From the NCBI GenBank assembly GCA_016841205.1, contig JAENZP010000002.1, forward strand, positions 289,560-353,559: 64,000 nucleotides of DNA. Direction: 5' to 3'. How positions within the stretch are numbered: position 1 is the stretch's first letter; each line of letters begins with the position of its first letter. This DNA is from Desulfoscipio geothermicus. Its GTDB lineage: Bacteria; Bacillota; Desulfotomaculia; Desulfotomaculales; Desulfallaceae. Made by a program: the position numbers and the translations under genes. Under the pieces are notes generated by a model. That model was not told the origin of the DNA and did no database searches. It was given only the letters and a program-made list of their open reading frames with translations. This document shows, one piece after another, positions 1-8,940 of the stretch.

Positions 1-440
1 GGGCGACAATATCCGTTTTCCGGCAGCAATGCACTAATACCTGTGCAAACCGTACCAGCAAGTTATCACCCTGCTCATGGCCAAATACGTCATTGGTTAG
101 TTTGAGACCGTCAATATCTGCCATAATAACACTGAGAGGAAAGTCTTTTGGGTGTAAAAAACTAGATAGCCACTCTTCCACGTAGGCACGGTTGTATAAA
201 GAAGTTAACTTATCATGTAACACATTGGCAAATAATTGATTTTGCTCTTCGTCATTACCATTTAGCAATGCTAAAATATTTAATCTACAAATCTTTTGGC
301 CAAAAATGCGTGTACATTCGCGCTATACTCCCAGTTGACCAGCAGATCCTTACAAAAGGTAAGAAACCCCTGCCCGGCGTAGGTCTGTCTTCGATTTGCA
401 TATGTAGTTTTATAGCGTCTCCCAACTCTTCAATAATGCC
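1..440 (-). pseudogene. Eroded GGDEF (diguanylate cyclase) gene, running off the left edge
   Basis: On the minus strand, about 322-1 reads as the start of a GGDEF domain: the DKLTSLYNRAYVEEWL entry motif followed by MADIDGLKLTNDVFGHEQGD. The GGDEF signature itself would lie beyond the window edge. Upstream the frame is broken. A segment reading GQGFLTFCKDLLVNWEYSA lies in a second frame (about 310-385), and one reading FSQGIIEELGDAIKLHMQ lies in a third (about 385-450). Together these look like one former sensor-cyclase with two frameshifts. The intact family makes or senses cyclic di-GMP; this copy is unlikely to yield a full protein. If base-call errors caused the shifts, it would be a normal sensor-GGDEF protein. 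Confidence 0.6.
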
Positions 441-788
441 CTGAGAAAATGACCGGAAAAGCTAATTAAAACCCCGCCGCCCCTCAGATGGCTTTACAGA
501 TCCATCAAAATTTTTTCAAACAATATTTTTACTTCCTACTAAGTTTTTGAGATGTAAAAAAAGCTTTTTATTTAATTAAATTTTTAATCAAAAATTGTTG
601 GTCTATAATAGTACCGCTGATATTTTTGTATTTTCGACAAGATAGCAATTATTCCCTGCAAGGAACCTTTGTAATCTGAACAGGTCCTTACCGATAAGGA
701 AACCGTCCCCTGTCAAGTTTTCTTGCATGAGACGGCTTCTCAACACATTTACTATAGCTATGCCACCATAACTTATTGTTATAAATCA
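441..788. other. Intergenic, AT-rich, no gene seen
   Basis: No supported ORF or RNA gene. The stretch is AT-rich. It contains a small nested inverted repeat at 680-713 (listed separately) and no clear terminator for the FAD oxidoreductase that ends at 789. Confidence 0.5.
680..713. repeat. Palindromic element with ACCGTCCCC core (copy 1, weakest)
   Basis: Outer arms ACAGG/CCTGT enclose inner arms TCCTTA/TAAGGA and the string AAACCGTCCCCTG. The core ACCGTCCC recurs inside two clearer palindromes near 18329-18367 and 22581-22612. This suggests a dispersed REP-like element. It is the least convincing of the three. Confidence 0.35.
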
Positions 789-2399
789 TTAATGCTCAAG
801 GTAATGTAATGAAGGTTTAAATATAGAAGCAATTGCTTCGGCTACTCTAATGCCGTCCACCGCCGAGGAAACAATGCCCCCCGCATAACCAGGGCCTTCT
901 CCGGCGGGATAGACACCGGCTATATTGGACTGATAATGTTCATCCCGGTATATTCTCACCGGTGAAGAGCTCCTTGTCTCCACGCCGGTCAGCACCGCAT
1001 CCGGCAGAGCAAAACCTTTAAGTTTACGGTCAAAATCCATTATGGCTTCCTTTAAAGTAGCTGTAACGTAACCAGGCAGGCAATCCTTTAAATCAGTATA
1101 TTTTACCCCCCTGAGGTAAGAAGGCTCCACGCCGCCCGGGCCGTTAGACGGCCTACCGGCCAGAAAATCACCCACCAACTGCACCGGAGCAATGTAGCTA
1201 CCCCCGCCCAACGCGAATGCCTGCCCTTCCCATTTTCGCTGGAACTCCACACCGGCCAAAGGATGGTCACTGCCAAAATCAGCGATACGCACGCTTACCA
1301 ACAACGCACTGTTCGCGTTCTGTTTATCCCGGGCGTGTTCGCTCATTCCATTGGTGACTACTCCCCCCCCCTCCGAGGCCGCTGCCACAACCATCCCCCC
1401 CGGGCACATGCAGAAAGTATACGCAGAGCGACCGGCAGGCGAATGGTAAGCCAGCTTGTATTCTGCCGGCCCCAATTTGGGGTGCCCGGCAAAATTTTTA
1501 TGCTGAGCCTGGTTAATCAATGACTGGGGATGCTCCACCCGAACACCAATTGAGAAGGGCTTGGGGGACATCAGCAGCCCACGGCTGTGCAGCATAGCGA
1601 AGGTATCCCTGGCGCTGTGCCCGATGGCCAAAATCACCACCTCAGCGTCCAAAGTATGCTCTCCATTGATTTCCAAACCGGTTAGTCTGCTGCCTTCCGT
1701 AAAAATATTCGTTACTTTACTGTTAAACCGTACCTCGCCGCCCAAATCAATTATTCTATGACGAACATTTTTAACCACAGTCTTTAAAATATCAGTACCA
1801 ATATGCGGTTTATAAGAATAGATAATCTCACCGGGAGCCCCGGCCAACACCATTTCCTCCAAAACCTTGCGACACCGCTTATCCTTAATTAAAGTGGTTA
1901 ATTTACCATCTGAAAAAGCACCTGCTCCGCCCTCGCCGAACTGGACATTGCAGTCTTTGTCCAAAAGGCCGGTCTGCCAGAAAGAACGCACGGTTTGTGT
2001 GCGGGTGTCCACATCGGCACCCCTTTCCAAGATAATCGGCCTGTAACCCATCCGGGCCAGTAACAGCCCGGCAAAAAGCCCTGCCGGTCCTAAACCCACC
2101 ACCACCGGGCGGTGGGGCAATTCATTGTGACCCGGCTGAACAAAACGGTAATCCGTTGGTGGGGTGACCGTAACATCAGCGTCCTTAAGCCTTTTGAGCA
2201 CGACCCGCTCATTGGTCAGCTCCACGTCAACAGTATAAACGAAATAAATTTGATAGCTTTTTCTTGCATCAATGGATTCACGAAAGATGGTATAGTACAG
2301 TATATCGTTTTCCTTAACCTTCAGTTTTTTAGCTATTTTGTTTCTAATGTAAGATTTATCTTCATCAAGGGATATTTTTATTCCGGTGACCCTGAGCAT
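789..2399 (-). CDS. FAD-dependent dehydrogenase (COG2509-like)
   Basis: A 536-residue protein. After an N-terminal domain of about 95 residues comes a Rossmann FAD-binding segment, VVVGLGPAGLFAGLLLARMG (about residues 99-118), ending in an acidic ERG that should bind the ribose of FAD. Further on are the QFGEGGAGAFSDGKL segment and a C-terminal GEGPGYAGGIVSSAVDG FAD-contact motif. The order and length match the uncharacterised FAD-dependent dehydrogenases of COG2509, which resemble the HI0933 and GidA fold. The substrate is unknown. It stands alone, with about 280 bases before the next gene, which is divergent. The ATG start is supported by length and by the start of the N-terminal domain. 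Confident on the fold, not on the reaction. Confidence 0.8.
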   Translation of the reverse strand: MLRVTGIKISLDEDKSYIRNKIAKKLKVKENDILYYTIFRESIDARKSYQIYFVYTVDVELTNERVVLKRLKDADVTVTPPTDYRFVQPGHNELPHRPVVVGLGPAGLFAGLLLARMGYRPIILERGADVDTRTQTVRSFWQTGLLDKDCNVQFGEGGAGAFSDGKLTTLIKDKRCRKVLEEMVLAGAPGEIIYSYKPHIGTDILKTVVKNVRHRIIDLGGEVRFNSKVTNIFTEGSRLTGLEINGEHTLDAEVVILAIGHSARDTFAMLHSRGLLMSPKPFSIGVRVEHPQSLINQAQHKNFAGHPKLGPAEYKLAYHSPAGRSAYTFCMCPGGMVVAAASEGGGVVTNGMSEHARDKQNANSALLVSVRIADFGSDHPLAGVEFQRKWEGQAFALGGGSYIAPVQLVGDFLAGRPSNGPGGVEPSYLRGVKYTDLKDCLPGYVTATLKEAIMDFDRKLKGFALPDAVLTGVETRSSSPVRIYRDEHYQSNIAGVYPAGEGPGYAGGIVSSAVDGIRVAEAIASIFKPSLHYLEH

Positions 2400-2676
2400 G
2401 TCTATAGCTCCTTTGTCTTGCGATTATGAATAATTATTAAACTTTACCCGGGTAAATCCTTTATATTCATAGATTACCCCAAAGAATATTTTAAGATATA
2501 CAAAGATTGCTCACCTCACCAAAAGTATAAATCTCTTCTTGACTAGAATAACGTTATACAGGAAATACTATGAAGAGAAATAAGCAATCTAACAATAATG
2601 GTTACCCAAGCAAATTTATGCGGGATACACATAGTGTCGCTATGTAAAAAGCAAACCAAAGGGAGGAGTTGGAATT

Positions 2677-2949
2677 ATGGACCCTGATAAAGCCTATATT
2701 AACAAAATGGAAGGCGAAATAAACGAGCGCAAGGCGGAAATTAATGAATTAAAAGCTAATGTCCAGCAAGCGCAAGCCGAAACACAATTACAGTATGACG
2801 ATGGAATTGAAAAAGCCGAAGAGAATGTTTCCGAATTTAAAGAAGCATCTAGAAGTGCATGGAGCGACATTAAAAGCGGTGTCATGGACGCTTGGAGTGA
2901 ATTATCTAATGCCGCCGGCAAAGCAGCAGCCAAGTTTAAACGGGATTAA
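2677..2949 (+). CDS. Small coiled-coil protein, function unknown
   Basis: A 90-residue, highly charged protein behind a strong GGGAGGAG ribosome binding site at about 2661-2668. Residues 8-60 are rich in Glu, Lys, Ala and Gln with heptad-like spacing (KMEGEINERKAEINELKANV), so a long helix or coiled coil is likely. The C-terminal third (SAWSDIKSGVMDAWSELSNAAG) could form a second amphipathic helix. There is no signal peptide or transmembrane segment. It recalls small stress-type coiled-coil proteins of the sll1863 kind, but that is a weak resemblance. It is monocistronic, followed directly by a terminator. Confidence 0.75.
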   Translation: MDPDKAYINKMEGEINERKAEINELKANVQQAQAETQLQYDDGIEKAEENVSEFKEASRSAWSDIKSGVMDAWSELSNAAGKAAAKFKRD

Positions 2950-2992
2950 TTAAAGCATTATCTGGTCTATGTAAAAGCATCGTTATCCATTA

Positions 2993-3030
2993 ATGGCAAG
3001 GCCTCCGGAATGGGGGACCTTGCCATTTTT
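2993..3030 (+). terminator. Rho-independent terminator of the coiled-coil gene
   Basis: Arms ATGGCAAGG and CCTTGCCAT (2993-3001 and 3018-3026) enclose a 16-base loop and are followed by a short T run. It lies 44 bases after the stop of the small coiled-coil gene. Confidence 0.8.
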
Positions 3031-3264
3031 CCGCTTCCGCACCCGCTGCTATGGTGTAAGCCCAACTGGTTAATAGGATATATAGGACTACCTTACCACA
3101 TAACACCAAATACAAAGGCGGCGAATTATCCCAAAACCTCTTTTTTATTGTCCTGGGGGTAGGTTATAATAACGTTAACTGACTAATAAGCGGAGTGAAG
3201 GATATAGTAATAATAAACGGTGTTGACGGAACTTATTGGAATTTGAAAATTAACGGAGTGATAA

Positions 3265-4260
3265 ATTATAGATAATGCAAGAAATGCACAATTAGATTTA
3301 TTGAAGGCGTTTGCCATAATTTCAGTAGTTGTAAGCCATTCGTATCCACTTCATGGTTATGCCTTACCAGTGGTAATTTTTATTATATTAATTGGTTATG
3401 GCAATACCCGATCTTATATGAAGAGCGGGATAAATTCTCTGCTTGAGTGTTATAACTGGCAACTATTAAAAAGACGTCTTGACAGAATTATGTGGGTATA
3501 TTTATTTACGGTTGCCTTTGAGATGCTGGCCAGCTTCATATTGACAAACTACCTTCAAATTGGCAACTTTCAACTTAACTATTGGTTAAAAGAATTTTTT
3601 AATGGAGGCTCAGGGCCGGGAAGTTACTTTGTTCCGCTTTTGATTCAGGTTTTATTATTCCTTCCCGTCCTATATGTCATTGCCAATAAAAATATTAATT
3701 ATATGTTAATTGGTTCATTCGCTGTTAATATGCTTTTTGAGCTTTATTGCTATTATTTTAATGTGCCTCAAAGTACTTACCGTTTTATATTTATAAGATA
3801 TCTGTTTGCAATATCTTTAGGAGTATGGCTTGCTAAAACCAAACAGATTAATTGGTATTTTGTTACTGTTGGGGCTATTGTAAGTTTGCTTTATATAACA
3901 AGTTATAATTTCTATGACTTTAAGCTTCCAGTACAACCTGATTGGTCACCACAAAATGCCCCTGCTTTTTTATGGCCGCTAATGGTTGTATTGCTGGGAC
4001 TTAAAGTACTTCCAGAGCAAGCAAAAGGAATTGTTAAACCAATAGCTGAATTAGGCAAAGCTTCTTATCACATTTTTCTTGTCCAAATGGTTTACTATTA
4101 TTATATGGACTACCTTTTTAAAAACTTGCACATAGGTATTTATATATTAATTAATTTATCAATTTGTTTAAGCGCCGGGTATATATTTTTCTTGCTTGAG
4201 AACAAAATACGTTCTTTTATAAAACTAAAAAAAGAATCGGTATACATGGTATCACAATAA
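3265..4260 (+). CDS. Acyltransferase family 3-like membrane protein; start codon unclear
   Basis: Many hydrophobic segments cover most of about 330 residues. The N-terminal DLLKAFAIISVVVSHS motif (coding from about 3295) is the first helix of acyltransferase-3 proteins, with the histidine expected at the active site. Such enzymes O-acetylate cell-surface sugars or related compounds at the membrane. The reading frame is open back to a stop at 3262-3264, and the family-typical DNARNAQL precedes the motif, so a TTG at 3301 would cut off conserved sequence. No ATG, GTG or TTG lies in the extra part. The best-placed codons after the GGAG at 3255-3258 are ATT (3265) or ATA (3268). Either a rare start is used, or the start codon or frame has been lost. 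The gene converges on the AcrVA2-like gene with a 29-base gap. Confidence 0.65.
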   Translation: MIDNARNAQLDLLKAFAIISVVVSHSYPLHGYALPVVIFIILIGYGNTRSYMKSGINSLLECYNWQLLKRRLDRIMWVYLFTVAFEMLASFILTNYLQIGNFQLNYWLKEFFNGGSGPGSYFVPLLIQVLLFLPVLYVIANKNINYMLIGSFAVNMLFELYCYYFNVPQSTYRFIFIRYLFAISLGVWLAKTKQINWYFVTVGAIVSLLYITSYNFYDFKLPVQPDWSPQNAPAFLWPLMVVLLGLKVLPEQAKGIVKPIAELGKASYHIFLVQMVYYYYMDYLFKNLHIGIYILINLSICLSAGYIFFLLENKIRSFIKLKKESVYMVSQ

Positions 4261-4289
4261 GACTAAAAATATTGGGGTGTGCTTTGTTG

Positions 4290-5096
4290 TTATTTCCTAT
4301 CACCCATACTTACGCCTACGTTCCATATCTTGGGCTGCATTGACGGATTTAACCGCGGCCCTTTTGGGGTTTGCTTGGGAGCGGCCTGGTCGGCCTTTTG
4401 CCCTCGCTGCCTATCGCCGTTAGCAGAACAAAGATATAGGAGCAAGGATACCATAGGGATATAATCGTCCTGTTGCTGATCTACGGCCGGTGCGATATCT
4501 TTCACACCTAAAATATCAGCCTGCCAGGCTGCTTCATGTGCTGTTTTGGCCAAGGCGTCAGCCAGCAACCCAGGCCCCAATTGAATAGGCACAGTATACA
4601 AGGAAGGGATGGGGACGTCATAGTCTAGCACCAGCCATAATTCGCTATGGTTATCGTTCGCCTCATATCCCAAGTATGCAAAAAACCCGGTCAACTCATG
4701 CCCATTTATGTTAAGCCCCGGGGTTTCAATATACACGCACCATTCCGGTAAGTTATATAAAATATCGTAAGGCAGTCCCCCGGTTATGGGTGTGTTTATG
4801 ACTACCCGGTAGATGTCGGGATCAAACCGGTAAATCCCTTGGGTTACTCTCCAGGCAGCGAGGGCGCCAATAATACTCACATCATTCAGGAGCGGGTAAC
4901 CTGCACAGCCAAAAACATCAATACCCTGAGCCTCAGCCTCAGCGTTTACAATGGCAAAAGCACCGCTCAGGGGCATAAAGCACCAATCCGGCCAAGGAGG
5001 CAGTTCTTGGCCCCGGGCTGTTCTTATTTGATCCACCTGTTGCCAGGCGGCAGGGTACAACTTTGAGTAATATTCAAGCTGCAGCTTGGGTTTCAT
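4290..5096 (-). CDS. AcrVA2-like protein (anti-CRISPR family resemblance), C-terminally short
   Basis: 268 residues from the ATG at 5096, which has AAAGGGA at a proper distance; the frame stays open for 32 more codons upstream without a good ribosome binding site. Several blocks recall AcrVA2 of Moraxella bovoculi, from memory: AAWRVTQGIYRFD (residues 80-92) against GAWRNTLGIYQLD, YNLPEWCVYIETPG (114-127) against LNLPDWCVYVDISS, a central domain ending LLLYLCSANGD (218-228), and the PSMQPKIWNVG stretch (251-261). AcrVA2 is reported to reduce production of Cas12a; many homologues occur in hosts without Cas12a, so the general role is uncertain. The C-terminal part present in the Moraxella protein (a HWHGYW region) is absent, as the ORF stops after MGDRK, just 29 bases from the acyltransferase. 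No Cas gene is nearby. Confidence 0.6.
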   Translation of the reverse strand: MKPKLQLEYYSKLYPAAWQQVDQIRTARGQELPPWPDWCFMPLSGAFAIVNAEAEAQGIDVFGCAGYPLLNDVSIIGALAAWRVTQGIYRFDPDIYRVVINTPITGGLPYDILYNLPEWCVYIETPGLNINGHELTGFFAYLGYEANDNHSELWLVLDYDVPIPSLYTVPIQLGPGLLADALAKTAHEAAWQADILGVKDIAPAVDQQQDDYIPMVSLLLYLCSANGDRQRGQKADQAAPKQTPKGPRLNPSMQPKIWNVGVSMGDRK

Positions 5097-5291
5097 GTTA
5101 ACCATTCCCTTTGTGGTTTTGTTCTTAACGTTCTTCACGGTAATCGAAAACCCTGCCACCCATACAAGGATCATGCTCACATATAATATCAACCCAACCG
5201 ATATCGGGTTGTTTTATTTTAAGCTTATTTAGGGTTATGTGACTTATAAAAATTATCTTTTAAATTACCATTAAATACTTTACACTTCCAG

Positions 5292-6218
5292 TTATTTAAC
5301 CTGTGACAATTCATTTAACCTTTTCTCCATTGTTTCAACAAACATTTCAGCTTCACGTCTCACATGGTCTGCCAATAATACCGGGATAATACTGAGGAGT
5401 TCGCACTCGGCAATCAGTTCTGTAGCGGCAGCTTTAAAATCCCTAATTTGCGTAGCTGCTTTTAAACTGTCCCTGGTAAACCTCCGCAAAATAGGGTATA
5501 CCGCAAAATTGGGCTCTAACATTGATTTTAAATCAAGTGCCTGTAGCCTCTTGCTGTCAAATAACACACTGAAGGAGTTGGCTTGCTCGACAAACTCTCG
5601 CTCCGAGGGATCTAATAAATGTGCGATAAATTTGGCATGGTCCGCCATAATCCTATGCCAGAAGGTTTGGTCTCTAACGATAGTTAAAGCCAGCGGTTCC
5701 ACTCTGCCTGTTTGCAGGGCGTTTAGCCGGCTGATAAAAGCCACCGCTTCCCTTCTAATATGGTCGATCAACAAAGGATAATTGTAGCCACCTATTTTGG
5801 TCGGGCCGCAGGTGATAATCCGGTCTAAAACCATCGTTTTAAAACAGGCAAAAGCTTGGGTTAGCTCGATACTGGCCTGGTTTAAGGCCCGGACACTTTG
5901 TTCTGTAGGGGCGTTGGCCACCGCCTTGGCTTGGTTGAGCTGCTGGGCATAAGCCTGCTCATATTGTTGGGCTTCGTTAATTAAATCCATATTGACACAA
6001 GCGAATGCTAAACGCATAAAAAGAGCATGCTCCATCATTATCCGCAGCCAGAATAAGTTATTTTCTAGAGAATCGGCAATAAAATTGCCTCTGCTCAGTG
6101 GTATTACGCCTGGTGGCGGACAGGTAAAGTTTGTTGGACAATCCTGCTGAACACAATCCGGTTGACAAAAACCCGGTTTAAAATATTGATTTATCGCGCT
6201 ATGTGTTTCTGTTGTCAT
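5292..6218 (-). CDS. DUF2935 protein, hemerythrin-like helical repeats
   Basis: 308 residues with two related helical halves. The first starts ENNLFWLRIMMEHALFMRL (about residues 52-70). The second starts RDQTFWHRIMADHAKFIAHLL (about 186-206). This W..IM.EHA pattern with conserved His and acidic residues is typical of DUF2935, a clostridial family thought to form metal-binding four-helix bundles. An N-terminal tail of about 45 residues carries four Cys (CQPDCVQQDCPTNFTC), which could bind a metal. An AGGAGGTG ribosome binding site lies just before the ATG. No enzymatic role is known. It is monocistronic. Confidence 0.75.
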   Translation of the reverse strand: MTTETHSAINQYFKPGFCQPDCVQQDCPTNFTCPPPGVIPLSRGNFIADSLENNLFWLRIMMEHALFMRLAFACVNMDLINEAQQYEQAYAQQLNQAKAVANAPTEQSVRALNQASIELTQAFACFKTMVLDRIITCGPTKIGGYNYPLLIDHIRREAVAFISRLNALQTGRVEPLALTIVRDQTFWHRIMADHAKFIAHLLDPSEREFVEQANSFSVLFDSKRLQALDLKSMLEPNFAVYPILRRFTRDSLKAATQIRDFKAAATELIAECELLSIIPVLLADHVRREAEMFVETMEKRLNELSQVK

Positions 6219-6346
6219 TAGGGTACACCTCCTTGCTACATCATATGAAATAATTTTCTATTGGTGTTATTTTTTGGTTTATTGGGTGCTCAGGTCAATT
6301 TAAAATGATTTGCGCTCTGGTTTCAAGCACTGCTAAGAGGGCGCCC

Positions 6347-6375
6347 TTGACTTGTCTGTCCACTTCCACTATATT
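6347..6375 (+). promoter_or_regulatory. Likely sigma-A promoter for the moaE-like gene
   Basis: TTGACT (6347-6352), a 17-base spacer and TATATT (6370-6375), placed about 110 bases before the start at 6485 and pointing towards it. Confidence 0.5.
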
Positions 6376-6484
6376 AAAAATGGCTTTACCACCCATTAAT
6401 TAATAAAAGATTCTAATGCCAACCAAGAAGTTTTCACAGAATAATTTGTATTACAAATAAAAATTATAAGGAGCGTATTAGTTT

Positions 6485-6895
6485 ATGATTAATAGAAAAA
6501 TGAAAAAACCATCGCCATCAATCGATGAATGGCTCAAAGAAGTAAAAACTGATCCAGCGGCTTTACAGGATGGGATGTTTTTAGTCCATAATGGTGTTGT
6601 GCGCCAAACACCCAAAGCCAAGGTACGCCAGGGGCTTGATGACGGTTCGTTGGTAAAGGGAATGGAATTTGGATACGATGCAGCAAAGGTTGATGCGGCG
6701 ATTGCTGAAACCTATAAAATGGACGGTATCTTCCATGTCAGGGTTTGGCTTAATGAAGGCCAGCTCGAGCTCGGTGATGACATAATGTATGTGCTGATAG
6801 GCGGCGACATTAGGCCACATGTTATCGATGCCTTGCAATTCCTGGTTGGAAAGATCAAAAGTGAATGTGTTACCGAAATCGAACAAAAATTGTAA
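6485..6895 (+). CDS. moaE: MoaE-like molybdopterin synthase large subunit
   Basis: 136 residues that recall the short Firmicute proteins annotated as MoaE: SIDEWLKEVKTDPAA near the N-terminus, MFLVHNGVVRQTPKAKVR (about residues 31-48), GMEFGYDAAKVDAAIAETYK (61-80), and VRVWLNEGQLELGDDIMYVL (85-104) followed by a conserved C-terminal GGDIRPHVIDALQFLVGKIK. MoaE with thiolated MoaD converts precursor Z into molybdopterin in the cytoplasm. Here no other molybdenum cofactor gene is adjacent, and the clostridial variant lacks good experimental support, so the exact role is inferred. AAGGAG lies 10 bases before the ATG. A strong bidirectional terminator separates it from convergent asnS. Confidence 0.7.
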   Translation: MINRKMKKPSPSIDEWLKEVKTDPAALQDGMFLVHNGVVRQTPKAKVRQGLDDGSLVKGMEFGYDAAKVDAAIAETYKMDGIFHVRVWLNEGQLELGDDIMYVLIGGDIRPHVIDALQFLVGKIKSECVTEIEQKL

Positions 6896-6910
6896 TTATG
6901 TGCAAAACAC

Positions 6911-6948
6911 AAAGGACCCGTCACCAATAATCTAGTGACGGGTCCTTT
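6911..6948. terminator. Bidirectional terminator between moaE-like and asnS
   Basis: Perfect 14-base arms AAAGGACCCGTCAC and GTGACGGGTCCTTT around a 10-base loop, between two convergent genes, with A and T runs at the stem base serving both strands. Confidence 0.85.
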
Positions 6949-6949
6949 C

Positions 6950-8341
6950 CTAAAACTCTGCGTTCTTGGGTGTTCTGGGGAAGGATATTACGTCGCGAAT
7001 ATTACTCATCCCAGTTAGGTACATAATCAGCCTTTCAAAGCCAAGACCATAGCCTGCATGTTTAGTACCGCCGTATTTTCTTAAATCCAGGTACCACCAG
7101 TAATCTTCCCGGTTAAGTCCCAGCTCCGCCATCCTTTGCTCCAGGTAATCCAGCCTTTCCTCTCTCTGGCTGCCGCCAATGATTTCACCCACCCCGGGGA
7201 CCAACAAGTCCACCGCTGCCACTGTCTCTTGGTCGTCATTCATGCGCATGTAAAAGGCCTTGATTTGTTTGGGATAATCCGTGACGAAAACCGGCTTTTG
7301 AAAATGCTTTTCCGCTAGATAACGCTCATGCTCGGTTTGCAGGTCACACCCCCACTCCACGGGATATTCGAACTTTTCCGAAGAGTTTTTGAGAATATCT
7401 ACAGCTTCCGTGTAGGTAACATGACCAAAATCAGACTTTAGCACGTTTTCCAAACGAGCCAGCAGTGACTTATCAACAAATTTATTAAAGAAGTCCATTT
7501 CCTCCGAAGCGTTTTCTAGTACATAACCGATCACATACTTCATCATTGCCTCGGCCAGGTTCATGTCATCCTGTAAATCAGCAAAGGCTATCTCCGGTTC
7601 AATCATCCAAAATTCAGCGGCATGCCTGGGCGTATTGGAGTTTTCCGCCCTGAAGGTGGGTCCAAAAGTATACACCCTGCCAAAGGCCAGGCAATAAGTC
7701 TCGGCCTCCAGCTGCCCGCTCACCGTTAAGTTGGTCTCCCGACTAAAAAAGTCTCTGGTGAAATCCACCTGGCCGACTTCATTACGGGGGGTTTTATCAA
7801 AGCCCAGGGTAGTAACTCTGAACATTTCCCCGGCCCCTTCGGCATCACTGCCCGTAATCACAGGGGTATGTACATAAACAAAATCTCGCTCCTGAAAGAA
7901 TTTGTGAATAGCGTAGGCGGCCAGCGACCTGACTCTGAAAACAGCGGCAAAAGTGTTGGTCCTGGGCCTTAGATGGGCTATAGTGCGCAAAAATTCAAAG
8001 GTATGCCTCTTCTTCTGCAGCGGATAATCCGGCGAACAGGTACCCACTATTTCAATGTTACCCGCCTTTAATTCAAAGGGCTGCTTGGCGCCGGGTGATT
8101 CCACAAGCTCGCCTTCCACAGTTATGGCGGAACCGGTGACCAGTTTGGCTACTTCTGTGAAATTGCCCAGGCTTTCTTCAAAGACCACCTGCAAATTGGC
8201 AAAAAAAGTGCCGTCATTAAGTTCAATAAAGCCAAAGGTTTTGGACACTCGCACGGTCCTTACCCAGCCGTCAACTCTTATTCTCCCGCCCAAATACTTA
8301 TCGGCTTGTTTGTAAAGTTCTTTTATTACTGCTGTTTGCAT
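6950..8341 (-). CDS. asnS: Asparaginyl-tRNA synthetase
   Basis: 463 residues, the usual AsnS length. The N-terminal OB-fold anticodon-binding domain (about 1-110) contains [21 protein letters not shown]. The class II catalytic core follows, with motif 2 around [20 protein letters not shown] and motif 3 [15 protein letters not shown] near the C-terminus. It charges tRNA-Asn with asparagine in the cytoplasm. The Asn-specific rather than Asp-specific assignment rests on the overall AsnS-like pattern, for instance [14 protein letters not shown]. The start is ATG with GGGTAGGT upstream. It is apparently monocistronic, with no T-box seen in the 110-base upstream gap. Confidence 0.95.
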   Translation of the reverse strand: MQTAVIKELYKQADKYLGGRIRVDGWVRTVRVSKTFGFIELNDGTFFANLQVVFEESLGNFTEVAKLVTGSAITVEGELVESPGAKQPFELKAGNIEIVGTCSPDYPLQKKRHTFEFLRTIAHLRPRTNTFAAVFRVRSLAAYAIHKFFQERDFVYVHTPVITGSDAEGAGEMFRVTTLGFDKTPRNEVGQVDFTRDFFSRETNLTVSGQLEAETYCLAFGRVYTFGPTFRAENSNTPRHAAEFWMIEPEIAFADLQDDMNLAEAMMKYVIGYVLENASEEMDFFNKFVDKSLLARLENVLKSDFGHVTYTEAVDILKNSSEKFEYPVEWGCDLQTEHERYLAEKHFQKPVFVTDYPKQIKAFYMRMNDDQETVAAVDLLVPGVGEIIGGSQREERLDYLEQRMAELGLNREDYWWYLDLRKYGGTKHAGYGLGFERLIMYLTGMSNIRDVISFPRTPKNAEF

Positions 8342-8452
8342 CTTACCTACCCCTCCGGCATGGTTACTCTGTAAGCTACGTTTATATTATTATTTTAGCA
8401 TTCCCCCGTTACCATATTACTACAATCTTTATAGTTTGGAACTGTTAAAAAT

Positions 8453-8490
8453 AAAAACCGTTAATGTAAAATAGAACATTAACGGTTTTT
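8453..8490. terminator. Bidirectional terminator
   Basis: Perfect 15-base arms (AAAAACCGTTAATGT and its complement) around an 8-base loop, giving T runs on both strands. It lies just after the end of the short-protein pair on the minus strand and upstream of asnS. Confidence 0.85.
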
Positions 8491-8513
8491 CAGACATCCA
8501 TATACATTTAGTA

Positions 8514-8678
8514 CTACTTATCAAGCTTTTTAGCTTTAATATTTTTCTTCATATCGTTTAGCTCGCCAAACTCATAAAGGTGCATAAAGCCGGGTTCTGT
8601 ACTTTCCCCTTTTTGTGTTGGTACGTTCGCTTGCCTGTTCACGTTGTTCAGGTTGTTGTTGTTTTTATTATTTTTCAA
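8514..8678 (-). CDS. Short uncharacterised protein, paralogue of its neighbour
   Basis: 54 residues from a TTG start, chosen because a perfect AGGAGGTGA lies 5 bases upstream; a longer ATG reading from 8759 has no such site. The N-terminus is Asn/Lys-rich. The centre reads NVPTQKGESTEPGFMHLYEFGE and the tail is Lys-rich. The pattern VP.Q......GF...YEF.E is shared with the next gene upstream, so the two are paralogues. No signal peptide or membrane segment is visible. The family was not recognised; a spore small protein or a leaderless peptide are guesses. It is followed directly by a terminator. Confidence 0.65.
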   Translation of the reverse strand: MKNNKNNNNLNNVNRQANVPTQKGESTEPGFMHLYEFGELNDMKKNIKAKKLDK

Positions 8679-8724
8679 TTGGCTCACCTCCTGTATTAGT
8701 AGTGATGCCAAAAATTCAGCCGGT

Positions 8725-8904
8725 CTAACCCCGGTAAGTGTTGGTATGGGACTTATCACGCTTATCTGCTTTTTGTTTATTACTCATTTCGGCTAGTCCT
8801 TCCGCAAACTCGTAAAAAGGAATAAAACCGTGTTCTACATTATCCCTTTGTATTGGTACAGTATTATTGTTTAAGCCTATGTCTTTGTTTTCTATTTTTT
8901 TCAA
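8725..8904 (-). CDS. Short uncharacterised protein, paralogue of its neighbour
   Basis: 59 residues from a TTG start with AGAGGTGGT 8 bases upstream. It contains TVPIQRDNVEHGFIPFYEFAE, matching the GF...YEF.E core of the adjacent short gene, then a Lys-rich tail. It lies 36 bases after the NCS2 permease and 46 bases before its paralogue, so all three may be cotranscribed. No known domain was recognised. Its conservation as a pair and two good ribosome binding sites argue that these are real genes. Confidence 0.65.
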   Translation of the reverse strand: MKKIENKDIGLNNNTVPIQRDNVEHGFIPFYEFAEGLAEMSNKQKADKRDKSHTNTYRG

Positions 8905-8940
8905 GGGAAGCACCACCTCTCTAATGAAATATAATGAAAA

